64,000 nt of DNA from Porphyrobacter sp. LM 6 (GTDB taxonomy: Bacteria; Pseudomonadota; Alphaproteobacteria; Sphingomonadales; Sphingomonadaceae). The stretch is from the NCBI RefSeq assembly GCF_001720465.1, contig NZ_CP017113.1, forward strand, positions 372,001 through 436,000, given 5' to 3'. This document shows, one piece after another, positions 9,922 through 18,530 of the stretch (positions are counted from its first letter, which is position 1; the number at the start of each line of letters is the position of its first letter). The notes beneath the pieces are model-generated. The model had not been told where the DNA came from. It made no database searches and worked only from the letters and a program-made list of their open reading frames with translations. A program made the translations under genes and the position numbers.

Positions 9922-10656
9922 ATGAAATCTGTCGTGCGCCACGTGATCAAGCTTGCTGCTTCGGCGGCCGCTGCGATCCTGGTTTCTGCCGCTTCGCCGG
10001 CCCTCGCCAACACCGCGAATTCCGCGTCGAGCGCCGACATTGTCGAGCCCGTGCGTGACGCGCAGGGCGATGCCGCCGCCAACAGCGACCAGCGCTTCAA
10101 GTCGCTGTTCTCCAGCTGGACCGCTCTCGAGCGCACCAGCCCGACGCTGGGCGCCGGCACCGACATTACCACCGCCTATTCCTCGCCGATCCCGCAGCGC
10201 GGTATTTCCGTGCCCTCGCGCATGCCGCTTGAAGGCGCAGCGCTGACCAGCGGCTTCGGGATGCGCGATCACCCCGTGCTCGGCGGCCGCCGCCAGCATC
10301 AGGGCATCGACCTCGCTGCGCCGACGGGCACCCCGGTTTACGCCACGGCTGACGGCGTTGTGGGCCGCGCGGACTGGTATTCGAGCTACGGGCTCTACAT
10401 CAGCATCAACCACGGTGCGTCGATGGAAACCCGCTACGCCCACCTGTCGCGCCTCGCGGTTGCCGCGGGCGACAACATCAAGAAGGGCGACCTCATCGGC
10501 TATGTCGGTTCGACCGGCCGTTCGACCGGCCCGCACCTTCATTACGAAGTCCGCGTTGAGGGTCTTGCAGTCAATCCGATTCCGTATATGGTGGAGAGCG
10601 AAGCACAGCTGGCTTACGCCCGCGATGCACGGCTCGACGGCCAGGGCGGCGAATAA
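9922..10656 (+). CDS. M23 family metallopeptidase (LytM-type cell-wall endopeptidase)
   Basis: Exported peptidoglycan endopeptidase or LytM-like divisome factor. The 244-residue protein starts with a signal peptide (LAASAAAAILVSAASPALA). The C-terminal LytM domain begins at about residue 108 with SGFGMRDHP. It carries zinc ligands in HQGIDLAAPTGTPVYA and the GPHLHYEVRVEG motif. These look intact, so it is likely catalytically active rather than a LytM activator. No coiled coil is evident in the N-terminal 100 residues. A structured region and strong terminator follow. Confidence 0.92.
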   Translation: MKSVVRHVIKLAASAAAAILVSAASPALANTANSASSADIVEPVRDAQGDAAANSDQRFKSLFSSWTALERTSPTLGAGTDITTAYSSPIPQRGISVPSRMPLEGAALTSGFGMRDHPVLGGRRQHQGIDLAAPTGTPVYATADGVVGRADWYSSYGLYISINHGASMETRYAHLSRLAVAAGDNIKKGDLIGYVGSTGRSTGPHLHYEVRVEGLAVNPIPYMVESEAQLAYARDARLDGQGGE

Positions 10657-10684
10657 CCCCCACGGCACAAGCCTGAAGAAATTG

Positions 10685-10720
10685 CCCGCTGTAAGCGGGC
10701 CGGACATTTGAGAGGGTGTC
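10685..10720 (+). other. two small hairpins preceding the terminator
   Basis: Two adjacent inverted repeats: CCCGCT-gta-AGCGGG (10685-10699), and GGACA paired with TGTCC (10702-10720) around a 9-nt loop. Together with the terminator just downstream they make three consecutive RNA hairpins after the M23 gene. They could stabilise the 3' end of the transcript or form a small structured RNA. No function is shown by sequence. Confidence 0.45.
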
Positions 10721-10727
10721 CGAACAT

Positions 10728-10755
10728 GGCGGCGGGTTATCCCGCCGCCTTTTTT
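10728..10755 (+). terminator. Rho-independent terminator after the M23 peptidase gene
   Basis: A perfect 9-bp GC stem, GGCGGCGGG and CCCGCCGCC, with a TTAT loop, followed directly by six T. It lies 72 bp after the M23 stop on the same strand. Confidence 0.92.
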
Positions 10756-10840
10756 CATGCTCGCACGCGCTCGCCCCCACACAAATGGGTAGCAATTCCC
10801 GTACGGATTTCGCTTGCGGGCCGCTGCTCTCCCGCTAGAT

Positions 10841-10855
10841 TTCTCTTCGAGAGAA
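10841..10855. promoter_or_regulatory. inverted repeat upstream of acyl-CoA synthetase gene, possible operator
   Basis: Perfect inverted repeat TTCTCT-TCG-AGAGAA, 50 bp before the ATG of the acyl-CoA synthetase-P450 unit. It could be a regulator-binding site or a leader hairpin. I could not identify a cognate regulator. Confidence 0.35.
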
Positions 10856-10904
10856 TGTCGGTATGCCCGCTTCCCGGCGGGCGCGGCCGCATGGGAGAGA
10901 AATC

Positions 10905-12452
10905 ATGTCGATGCACCCGATCGCGCACGCCGCGACCCGTCCCGATCATCCCGCCGTCATCATGACCGGATCGGGCAAGCAGATCACCTTCGGCGAGCTG
11001 GAGGCGGAATCGAACCGCTTTGCCCATCTGCTGCGCGCCCACGGAATCGGCAAGGGCGATGCCTTTGCGGTGCTGCTCGAAAACCGGATCGAGTATTTCA
11101 CCCTCATCTGGGGCTCGCAGCGCGCGGGCACGATGCTGGTGCCGATTTCCTCGCGCCTGACCGCGCCCGAGGCGGCCTACATCATCCGCGACGCGCAGGC
11201 GAAGCTGCTGATCACCAGCGGCTATTTCACCGGGATCCTCGGGGACATCCGCAAGGAATGCCCCGGAGTCGAAGTGCTCGTCATGGATTCGGGCGACGCG
11301 GAGGACTTTGCCGCCGCGCTGGCCGCGCAACCCTCCGACCCGATACCCGACCAGAGCGCCGGGATGGTGATGCTCTATTCCTCTGGCACCACGGGCCGAC
11401 CCAAGGGCATCCGCCCGGCCCCGCCCGAAGATCCCGATCCGCAGGCCCCCGTCCCGCTGCTCGGCCTTGCCACGATGGGCGCAGGCATGCCCGCCGATGG
11501 CAGCATGGTCTATCTCTCCCCCGCCCCGCTCTACCACGCCGCGCCGATCGGCTGGTGCTCGATCGCGCACCGGCTCGGCGGGACAGTGGTGATGATGGAG
11601 AAGTTCGATCCGGAAGAGGCGCTCAAGGCCATCGAACGCTACAAGGTGACCGATAGCCAGTGGGTGCCGACCCACTTCGTGCGCTTCCTCAAGCTCGATC
11701 CCGCCATCCGCACCAAGTATGATCTTTCCAGCCACAAACGCGCGCTGCACGCGGCCGCGCCCTGCCCGGTTCCGATCAAGCGCGAGATGATCGAATGGTG
11801 GGGGCCGATCATCAACGAATACTACGCCGGCTCCGAGATGATCGGGATGACGCTGGTGAAGTCCGAACACTGGCTGATGAAGCCCGGCACGGTCGGCGTC
11901 GCGGTGCATGGCAAGGTCCATGTCTGCGGGCCGGAGGGCGAGGAGCTTGGCCCCGATCAGGATGGCCTGATCTTCTTCGAGAACGTCAATCTGCCAACCT
12001 ATCACAACGATCCGGCCAAGACCGCCGAGGCGATGCACCCGCAAGGCTGGATGACGCTCGGCGACATCGGCCACCTCGACAAGGACGGCTTCCTGTTCCT
12101 GACCGACCGCAAGAGCCACATGATCATCAGCGGGGGCGTGAATATCTACCCGCAGGAGATCGAGAACCTGCTCGTCACGCATGAAAAGGTGATGGATGCC
12201 GCCGTGATCGGTGCGCCCTGCCCCGACCTCGGCGAAAAAGTCGTCGCGGTGGTGCAGCCCAAAGACATGGCCGATGCCGGCCCCGCGCTTGAGGCGGAGC
12301 TGCGCGACTTCCTCGCGCCGAGCCTCTCCAAGGTGAAGATGCCCAAACTGTTCGACTTCCGCCCCGATCTCCCGCGCGAGGCCAATGGCAAGCTCTACAA
12401 GCGCGAACTGCGCGACGAATACGCGGCCAAGGCCAAAGAAGGCGCAGCATGA
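10905..12452 (+). CDS. acyl-CoA synthetase (AMP-binding enzyme, ANL superfamily)
   Basis: A 515-residue adenylate-forming enzyme that activates a carboxylic acid with ATP and then transfers it to CoA. It shows the P-loop-like motif YSSGTTGRPKG (about residue 158), the core NEYYAGSEMIGM, GDIGHLDKDGFLFLTDR, and the C-terminal lysine in PREANGKLYKREL. Start ATG 10905 has GGGAGAG 5 nt upstream; a second in-frame ATG follows two codons later. Its stop overlaps the P450 start (ATGA), so the two products probably act on the same substrate, possibly a steroid or alicyclic acid. The substrate is inference only. Confidence 0.88.
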   Translation: MSMHPIAHAATRPDHPAVIMTGSGKQITFGELEAESNRFAHLLRAHGIGKGDAFAVLLENRIEYFTLIWGSQRAGTMLVPISSRLTAPEAAYIIRDAQAKLLITSGYFTGILGDIRKECPGVEVLVMDSGDAEDFAAALAAQPSDPIPDQSAGMVMLYSSGTTGRPKGIRPAPPEDPDPQAPVPLLGLATMGAGMPADGSMVYLSPAPLYHAAPIGWCSIAHRLGGTVVMMEKFDPEEALKAIERYKVTDSQWVPTHFVRFLKLDPAIRTKYDLSSHKRALHAAAPCPVPIKREMIEWWGPIINEYYAGSEMIGMTLVKSEHWLMKPGTVGVAVHGKVHVCGPEGEELGPDQDGLIFFENVNLPTYHNDPAKTAEAMHPQGWMTLGDIGHLDKDGFLFLTDRKSHMIISGGVNIYPQEIENLLVTHEKVMDAAVIGAPCPDLGEKVVAVVQPKDMADAGPALEAELRDFLAPSLSKVKMPKLFDFRPDLPREANGKLYKRELRDEYAAKAKEGAA

Positions 12453-13752
12453 GCGGCGAGGCAGTCCTGCCGGGCGATCTCGCCCGCCGCGTGATCGATC
12501 CCCACGCCTATGCCCAGTGGGACGGCCTGCTCGATACCTTCGACCACATCCGGGCAGAAACCCCGGTGGTAAAGGTGCAGCCTGATACGCCAGGGCTGTT
12601 CGATCCGTTCTGGCTCGTCACTCGCTACGACGACGTGATGCGGATCTCGAAGGACAACGCGACCTTCCTCAACAACCCGCGCCCGGTGGTGTTCAGCTTC
12701 AACCAGGCGATCGAATTCAGCCGCGCGGCCACCGGATCGAACATGCTGGTCGATTCGCTGGTGGTGTTCGACGCGCCGATCCATCCCAAGTATCGCAAGC
12801 TGACGCAGGAATGGTTCATGCCGCGCAATCTCGCGCGGCTGGAGGACGAACTGCGCGCGCTGGCCGCCCGCACGGTGGACCGGATGCTGGAGCAGGCCAA
12901 AACTTCGGGCGACGAGGTCGACTTCGTCAAGGAAGTCTCCGGCCCCTATCCCTTGCGGGTGGTGATGCAGATCCTCGGGGTGCCGCCGGAGGATGAATTC
13001 CGGATGCAGATGCTCACCCAGCAGCTGTTCGGCGGGCAGGACAAGGATCTGTCGGGCTCCGGCATGGACCAGATGACCCCCGAACAGGTGGTGCAGATCG
13101 TCGCGGGCGCGGTGAAAACCTTCGAGGACTACTTCGCCGGCATCGCCGAAGACCGCCGCAAGAACCCGACCGAGGATGTCGCCAGCGTGATCGCCAATGC
13201 GCTGGTCGATGGCCAGCCGCTCCCCCGCGCGACATGGCGGGATATTACATCATCGTTGCCACCGCCGGGCATGACACCACCTCGGCAAGCACCGCAGGCG
13301 CGATGCAGGCGCTCGCCGGCGACCCCGAACAATACGCCCGCGTCCGCGCCGATCGCTCGCTGCTTCCCGGCATTGTCGAGGAGGCGATCCGCTGGACCAG
13401 CCCCGTGCAGCACTTCATGCGCACCGCGGCCGAGGACGTCGAACTGGGCGGGCAGCAGGTGAAGAAGGGCGACTGGCTGATGATCAACTATGTCGCGGCG
13501 AATCACGACCCCGCGCAGTTCCCCGACGCGCGGCGGTTCGATGCGGCCCGCTCGCCCAATCGCCACCTCGCCTTCGGGGCAGGCGCGCACCAGTGCCTCG
13601 GCCTGCACCTTGCACGGCTGGAGATGAAGATCCTGTTCGAAGCGATCCTCGACCGCGTCGCCGCAGTCGAACCCGCAGGCGAGGCCAAGCGCGCCAGCAG
13701 CACCTTCGTCGGCGGATTGAAGACCCTGCCGCTAAAGGTGACGCCCGCCTGA
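12449..13752 (+). pseudogene. cytochrome P450, split by a frameshift near 13222-13226
   Basis: Haem-thiolate mono-oxygenase of the soluble bacterial type. The N-terminal frame (12449 onward) runs to DGQPLP at about residue 260. The rest continues in another frame from about 13227: I-helix AGHDTTS, ExxR-type EEAIRW, and the haem-binding FGAGAHQCLGLHLA at the C-terminus. All landmarks are present, so one base appears to be missing in the CCCCC run at 13222-13226. A sixth C would give an uninterrupted protein of about 434 residues. This may be a true mutation or a sequencing error; the reading is not otherwise degraded. It is coupled to the acyl-CoA synthetase gene by an ATGA overlap. Confidence 0.88.
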
Positions 13753-13756
13753 CGCG

Positions 13757-14635
13757 CTACTTCAACAGCTTCTCGGCAATCGCCCGCACCTCGGCGCCCA
13801 TGTCGGGCCGCGAGAGCGCGATCGCCAGCGTCGCTTCGACAAAGCCGACCTTGCTGCCGCAGTCATAGCGGTGGCCATCGAAGGTTACGGCGTGGAACGG
13901 CTGGGTGCCGATCATCTTCGCCATCGCGTCGGTCAGCTGGATTTCCCCGCCCGCGCCCTTTTCCTGCGCTTCCAGCACCCGCATCACTTCGGGCTGGAGG
14001 ATATAGCGGCCCGAGACGATCTTGTTCGAGGGCGCCTCGGCCACAGGCGGCTTTTCGACCAGCCCGCGCACTTCGGTCAGCGCGCCGTAACTCGTGCCCG
14101 GATCGATCACGCCATAGGACGAAACCTGCTCCTTGGGCACTTCGAGCACCGAAATCAGATTGCCGCCGACATTTTCGTAGGCTTCGACCATCTGCTTCAT
14201 GCAGCCCGTGCCGCCTTCCTTGGCGACCATCAACTCGTCAGGCAGGAAAATCGCAAAGGGCTCGTCCCCCACGATCGCGCGGGCGCACCAGATCGCATGG
14301 CCAAGGCCGAGCGGCACCTGCTGGCGCACGGCAATCACGTTGCCCGGCGTGGCGCGAGTGGGTTCGAGCACCGAGAGGTCCTTGCCCCGTTCGGACATGG
14401 TTTGCTCAAGCTCGAACGCGATGTCGAAATTCTCGACGATGCCGGTCTTGCCGCGCCCGGTGATGAAGATGAACTGGTCGATCCCGGCTTCGCGCGCCTC
14501 GTCAACGGCGTACTGGATCAGTGGGCGATCCACGATCGGCAGCAGCTCCTTGGGCACCACCTTGGTGGCCGGAAGGAAACGCGTGCCAAGGCCGGCGACG
14601 GGAAACACGGCCTTGCGGATCGGTTTGGGAGACAT
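13757..14635 (-). CDS. galU: UTP--glucose-1-phosphate uridylyltransferase
   Basis: Makes UDP-glucose from UTP and glucose-1-phosphate for polysaccharide and glycolipid synthesis. The 292-residue protein has the nucleotidyltransferase signature FPVAGLGTRFLPATKVVPKELLPIVDRP at the N-terminus. It also has FITGRGKTGIVENFD, and the late VTFDGHRYDCGSKVGFVEA motif. Length matches GalU (about 290). It is convergent with the P450 gene (4 bp between stops) and divergent from murA. Start ATG 14635 is preceded by GAGGGTG. Confidence 0.96.
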   Translation of the reverse strand: MSPKPIRKAVFPVAGLGTRFLPATKVVPKELLPIVDRPLIQYAVDEAREAGIDQFIFITGRGKTGIVENFDIAFELEQTMSERGKDLSVLEPTRATPGNVIAVRQQVPLGLGHAIWCARAIVGDEPFAIFLPDELMVAKEGGTGCMKQMVEAYENVGGNLISVLEVPKEQVSSYGVIDPGTSYGALTEVRGLVEKPPVAEAPSNKIVSGRYILQPEVMRVLEAQEKGAGGEIQLTDAMAKMIGTQPFHAVTFDGHRYDCGSKVGFVEATLAIALSRPDMGAEVRAIAEKLLK

Positions 14636-14793
14636 CTGGCACCCTCGCTTGAAAAAATCGGAAAGTCGCGCGCCCGTTTATTTTTCCGTGCCGTGCCGCG
14701 CTGTCACGGTAACGTCAATGATTGTTCGGCGCAGGCAGCATCGCCATGCGTCTGCGAGTTGCACGAAAAGCACTTTTCGCTAAGGCGTAGCAC

Positions 14794-16074
14794 ATGGACA
14801 AACTCATCATTCGTGGCGGCAACCGCCTTTCCGGCTCGATCCCGATTTCAGGCGCGAAGAATGCGGCGCTGACGCTCATTCCTTGCGCGCTTTTGACCGA
14901 GGAGCCTTTGACGCTGCGCAACCTGCCGCGGCTGGCGGATATCGACGGGTTCCAGCACCTGATGAACCAGTTCGGGGTGACGACGGTCATCCAGGGCACG
15001 CGGCCCGAGGATTTCGGCCGGGTGATGAGCCTCGAGGCGACCCGCATCACCTCCAACGTCGCGCCCTATGATCTGGTGCGCAAGATGCGCGCCTCGATCC
15101 TGGTGCTCGGCCCGATGCTGGCGCGCAGCGGCGAGGCGACCGTGTCGATGCCCGGTGGCTGCGCGATCGGCAACCGCCCGATCGACCTGCACCTCAAGGC
15201 GCTCGAGGCCTTTGGCGCGAAGGTCGAGCTGGCGGCCGGCTATGTCCGCGCGATCCAGCCCGATGGCGGGATGCCCGGCGGCGATTTCGATTTCCCGGTG
15301 GTGTCGGTCGGCGCGACCGAGAACGCGCTGATGGCGGCGGTGCTGGCAAACGGCACCAGCCGCTTGTTCAACGCCGCGCGCGAGCCGGAAATCGTCGATC
15401 TGTGCAATATGCTGGTGGCGATGGGCGCGGAGATCGAAGGGATCGGCACCTCCAACCTCACCATTCACGGCGTGAAGCGTCTGCACGGCGCGACCTACCG
15501 CGTTATGCCCGATCGCATCGAGGCCGGCTCCTATGCCTGCGCGGCGGCGATCACCGGCGGCGAGGTGCGGCTGGAAGGCGCGCGGGCGGACGAGATGATG
15601 GCGACGATCCATGCGCTTCAAGCCATCGGCTGCGACGTGTCGTGGGATGCCAAGAGCGTCACCGTCGGCGCGAGCGGGCCGCTGAAGGCCACCAACCTCA
15701 CCACCGCGCCCTATCCGGGCCTTGCCACCGACATGCAGGCGCAGCTGATGGCGCTTCTGTGCAAGGCCGAAGGCGCGAGCGTGCTCAAGGAAACGATCTT
15801 CGAAAACCGCTTCATGCACGTGCCGGAACTGGCGCGCATGGGGGCGGACATCACCACCGAAGGCCGCACCGCGATCGTCAAGGGTGTCGACCGCCTGACC
15901 GGCGCCGAAGTGATGGCGACCGACCTGCGCGCCTCGATGAGCCTCGTGATCGCCGCGCTGGCGGCCGAGGGCGAGACCACCGTGCGCCGCCTCTACCACC
16001 TCGACCGCGGTTACGAGCGGCTGGAAGAAAAGCTCCAGCTGGTGGGTGCAGATATCGAGCGGGTGGACGACTAG
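14794..16074 (+). CDS. murA: UDP-N-acetylglucosamine 1-carboxyvinyltransferase
   Basis: First committed step of peptidoglycan synthesis, transferring enolpyruvate from PEP to UDP-GlcNAc; target of fosfomycin. The 426-residue protein has the N-terminal [24 protein letters not shown]. The active-site loop [17 protein letters not shown] contains the catalytic Cys at residue 123, and the C-terminus has [20 protein letters not shown]. The catalytic Cys is present, so fosfomycin sensitivity at the target is not excluded. Start ATG 14794 has AAGGCG upstream. Confidence 0.97.
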   Translation: MDKLIIRGGNRLSGSIPISGAKNAALTLIPCALLTEEPLTLRNLPRLADIDGFQHLMNQFGVTTVIQGTRPEDFGRVMSLEATRITSNVAPYDLVRKMRASILVLGPMLARSGEATVSMPGGCAIGNRPIDLHLKALEAFGAKVELAAGYVRAIQPDGGMPGGDFDFPVVSVGATENALMAAVLANGTSRLFNAAREPEIVDLCNMLVAMGAEIEGIGTSNLTIHGVKRLHGATYRVMPDRIEAGSYACAAAITGGEVRLEGARADEMMATIHALQAIGCDVSWDAKSVTVGASGPLKATNLTTAPYPGLATDMQAQLMALLCKAEGASVLKETIFENRFMHVPELARMGADITTEGRTAIVKGVDRLTGAEVMATDLRASMSLVIAALAAEGETTVRRLYHLDRGYERLEEKLQLVGADIERVDD

Positions 16075-16077
16075 GTC

Positions 16078-16112
16078 GGTCCAGACCCCCGTTAGGCCGG
16101 TCTAGACCCCCG
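16078..16112. repeat. tandem direct repeat, two 14-bp copies
   Basis: GGTCCAGACCCCCG (16078-16091) and GGTCTAGACCCCCG (16099-16112), one mismatch, spaced by 21 bp. They lie between the murA stop and the end of the RHH gene, next to a parS site. Function unknown. Confidence 0.5.
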
Positions 16113-16389
16113 CTTGCCCCGCTTCATGGCGATGTTCCACGTGGAACATTGCACTATCGTGATGCAGCACCAGCCACACGCGTATCGCGCTCGCCAGGCC
16201 GGGCGGGGTGGGGGATTTGATCCGTTCGGCATCGATGCGCGCAACCAGCGCGGCAATCGCCAACCCCTCGCGCGCGGCGGCGGCCTTGAGCATCTCCCAG
16301 AACAGCGGTTCAAGGCTGATCGAGGTCTGGTGGCCCGCAATCGTCAGCGAACGCTTGACCGGCGGGTGGTAGGGGGAGGGTGTCTCCAT
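16102..16389 (-). CDS. ribbon-helix-helix domain protein
   Basis: A 95-residue protein whose first 70 residues match the RHH_4-type ribbon-helix-helix family: KRSLTIAGHQTSISLEP strand, then WEMLKAAAAREGLAIAALV and LASAIRVWLVLHH helices. It is likely a small DNA-binding protein; no target is known. The C-terminal tail from residue 81 (MFHVEH) is the translation of a perfect parS palindrome, so the last 15 residues may exist to accommodate that site. ATG 16389 follows GGGGAG. It converges with murA. Confidence 0.78.
   Translation of the reverse strand: METPSPYHPPVKRSLTIAGHQTSISLEPLFWEMLKAAAAREGLAIAALVARIDAERIKSPTPPGLASAIRVWLVLHHDSAMFHVEHRHEAGQAGV
16133..16148. promoter_or_regulatory. parS: parS site (distal, left of oriC)
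   Basis: Perfect 16-bp palindrome TGTTCCACGTGGAACA, embedded in the 18-bp form with flanking A/T. It is identical to the clustered copies at 47.8-51.2 kb but 26 kb to the other side of the presumed origin. It encodes MFHVEH in the RHH gene. Confidence 0.88.
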
Positions 16390-16406
16390 AGACGCTCCCC
16401 TAGCAC

Positions 16407-16919
16407 CTATGCCGCTTCGAAGTCGTCCACATATTCGGGGTAGAACACCGGCTCGCGCGGCGACCAGCCGGGGGCGGTGGCGGCGGCTTCGGACAGCGAT
16501 TGCAGCAGCAGCTTGCGGCGTTCCGGGCGGATCACCGGTAGCGCGCTTGCCGCACAGAAGGCGGCAGGCAGATAGGGCCGCGCAGCCGCGCCGAGCAGCC
16601 GTTCGTAAAGGAAGCGGAATGCCGAAAAGCTCTCCAGCCGCTCCTGCTCCAGATCGAAGGCAGCACAGCGCACCAGCTTGCCAAGGAAGCGTTCGACCTC
16701 GTTGGGGTTGCCCTCCTGCGGCACCAGCGCGCGCAGGGCCTTCAGGTCCTGATAGGCGACATACTGGCGGCGGATCGCGACATTCTCGTCCTCGCTGCGG
16801 CCCCAGCGGCGGAAAGCGTCAGTGCGGGCAAGGCCGATATCGAGGCTGCGCTTGATGTAGCGCTGCTCGCACGGGGCAAACCCGGCAAATTCCCGCATCT
16901 CGGCAATCGGCATCATCAT
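16407..16919 (-). CDS. conserved-looking hypothetical protein (170 aa)
   Basis: I do not recognise the family. The 170-residue product has no signal peptide or membrane segment. It is rich in Arg, Glu and aromatic residues and predicted mostly helical (FLGKLVRCAAFDLEQERLES, AFRFLYERLLGAAARPYLP). It starts with three Met codons in a row at 16919, preceded by AAGGAG at a good distance, so it is very likely translated. Neighbours are the RHH gene downstream (17 bp) and thiSG, which is transcribed on the same strand upstream of it. No function can be assigned. Confidence 0.6.
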   Translation of the reverse strand: MMMPIAEMREFAGFAPCEQRYIKRSLDIGLARTDAFRRWGRSEDENVAIRRQYVAYQDLKALRALVPQEGNPNEVERFLGKLVRCAAFDLEQERLESFSAFRFLYERLLGAAARPYLPAAFCAASALPVIRPERRKLLLQSLSEAAATAPGWSPREPVFYPEYVDDFEAA

Positions 16920-16986
16920 CGCGCATCTCCTTCGGACAAGGAGAACGTCGCATCACATGGTTAATTTAAGGTTAGATGGTTTTAAC

Positions 16987-17964
16987 CTAGATCAACCCCG
17001 CCAGCGGGCTCGAGGGATCGGCATACATCCGCCGCGCCATGCGGCCCGCCAGATAGGCTTCGCGGCCCGCCTCCACGGCGAGCTTCATCGCGCGGGCCAT
17101 GCGGATCGGATCTTTCGCTTCGGCGATGGCAGTGTTCATCAGGATGCCGTCGCAGCCCAGTTCCATGCCAACCGCCGCATCCGAGGCCGTGCCCACGCCA
17201 GCATCGACCAGCACCGGCACCTTCGCGCCCTCGACAATCAGGCGGATCGTCACGCGGTTCTGGATGCCTAGCCCTGAGCCGATCGGCGCACCCAGCGGCA
17301 TGATCGCCACCGCGCCCGCGTCTTCCAGCTGCTTTGCCGCGATCGGATCGTCGGCACAGTAGACCATCGGGTGAAAGCCCTCCTTGGCCAGCACCTCGGT
17401 CGCGCGGATGGTTTCGACCATGTTCGGATAGAGCGTGCGCGCTTCGCCTAGAACCTCCAGCTTGACCAGATCCCAGCCGCCCGCCTCGCGCGCCAGCCGC
17501 AGCGTGCGGATCGCGTCCTCGGCGGTGAAGCAGCCTGCGGTGTTGGGGAGATAGGTGATTTTCTTGGGATCGATGAAGTCGGTCAGCATCGGCGCCTTGG
17601 GGTCGCTGACATTGACCCGCCGCACCGCAACCGTGACGATCTCCGCCCCGCTCGCCTCGACCGCTGCGGCGTTCTGCTCGAAACTCTTGTACTTGCCGGT
17701 ACCCACGATCAGGCGCGAGGTGAAAGTGCGGCCGGCAACGGTCCAGGTGTCTCTCACATGATCGCCCCCGCCGACGAAGTGCACGATCTCCAGCGCGTCA
17801 CCCTCGGCGAGCGGTGCATCCTCCAGGGTCGAGCGGGGGACGATCTCGCCATTGCGTTCGACCGCGACTTTCTCGGGCGTCAGTTCCAGCTCGCGTACCA
17901 GATCGGCGATGGTGGCGGCGGCCGAGCGATGCGGCGCGCCATTCAGGGTGATGCTCTTCGTCAT
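16987..17964 (-). CDS. thiG: ThiS-ThiG fusion: sulfur carrier protein and thiazole synthase
   Basis: Makes the thiazole phosphate moiety of thiamine from 1-deoxyxylulose 5-phosphate, dehydroglycine and ThiS thiocarboxylate. The 325-residue protein has a ubiquitin-like ThiS domain at residues 1-66 ending in VHFVGGG. The ThiG barrel follows: [38 protein letters not shown] with the Schiff-base Lys, and [17 protein letters not shown]. In the fusion the Gly-Gly end is internal, so it cannot be activated exactly as a free ThiS terminus. Start ATG 17964; an in-frame ATG lies 12 nt upstream. No thi-box riboswitch was seen upstream. Confidence 0.93.
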   Translation of the reverse strand: MTKSITLNGAPHRSAAATIADLVRELELTPEKVAVERNGEIVPRSTLEDAPLAEGDALEIVHFVGGGDHVRDTWTVAGRTFTSRLIVGTGKYKSFEQNAAAVEASGAEIVTVAVRRVNVSDPKAPMLTDFIDPKKITYLPNTAGCFTAEDAIRTLRLAREAGGWDLVKLEVLGEARTLYPNMVETIRATEVLAKEGFHPMVYCADDPIAAKQLEDAGAVAIMPLGAPIGSGLGIQNRVTIRLIVEGAKVPVLVDAGVGTASDAAVGMELGCDGILMNTAIAEAKDPIRMARAMKLAVEAGREAYLAGRMARRMYADPSSPLAGLI

Positions 17965-18019
17965 GGCGCGAGACATAGGCGCTCGCCCACAGGATGCAAC
18001 CACGAGTTTGAGGGGGTGC

Positions 18020-18409
18020 TCAGCGCGCGGCGCGCAGGTTGAGCAGGTGCGCGACAGAGACCAGCGCCACGCCGACAAGCGTGAGCAGGAATTCGTTGGT
18101 GCCGTGCGGGATCAGCAGCGCTGCGGCCATCAGTCCCAGGCCCGCAAGCGCGACCAGAAAGGGCAGCATCCGGCGGTGGCGCATCACGCCCCAGCCGATC
18201 GCCACAGCCGCCACGGCCAAGGCCAGCGCCAGACCGACGCGGTGGATGTTGTCGTCGAACAGGAAGTGTCCGCCGAAGCCGAGCGCCGAGATCACCACCA
18301 GAGTCGCAAGGCAATGCAGCGCGCACAGTCCAGCCAACCCGATTCCGAGATGATCGAGCATCCGACGCAGTGCGGCGCGATTCGCGGAAGGGAGTGCGTC
18401 GTGAGCCAT
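18020..18409 (-). CDS. MerC-domain membrane protein
   Basis: A 129-residue protein with about four membrane segments and the MerC family motif [16 protein letters not shown], which carries the conserved Cys pair near residue 30. MerC proteins can import mercuric ion. In alphaproteobacteria without a mer operon, members are often tied to zinc regulation. Here no mer genes are nearby and a Zur-like box lies just upstream, so a zinc-responsive role is more likely than mercury resistance; that is inference. It is divergent from ctaA (121 bp between starts). Confidence 0.8.
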   Translation of the reverse strand: MAHDALPSANRAALRRMLDHLGIGLAGLCALHCLATLVVISALGFGGHFLFDDNIHRVGLALALAVAAVAIGWGVMRHRRMLPFLVALAGLGLMAAALLIPHGTNEFLLTLVGVALVSVAHLLNLRAAR

Positions 18410-18426
18410 GATTGCCCTTCGCCATA

Positions 18427-18441
18427 TGTTATGTTGTTACA
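18427..18441. promoter_or_regulatory. Zur-like operator between MerC-domain gene and ctaA
   Basis: TGTTATGTTGTTACA matches the alphaproteobacterial Zur consensus TGTTATRTTATAACA at 13 of 15 positions, within an ATGT...ACAT frame at 18426-18442. It sits 18 bp upstream of the MerC-domain start codon, where a repressor would block transcription of that gene. The match is by eye. Confidence 0.5.
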
Positions 18442-18530
18442 TTGAGCAAGCGAGACTTGCGCCTCTCGCACCGCGCTTTGCGGCAAACGGGCTTGCGCCG
18501 CGCGGCTGCGGGGCACAAAGAGCTGCCATT

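Noticed and set aside
12449..13752. Two separate P450-related genes
   Set aside because: The two frames divide one P450 at a point with no domain boundary, and a single base restores the whole protein.
17965..18019. A TPP riboswitch upstream of the ThiS-ThiG gene
   Set aside because: I found no CTGAGA-type thi-box core in the short space between this gene and the MerC-domain gene.
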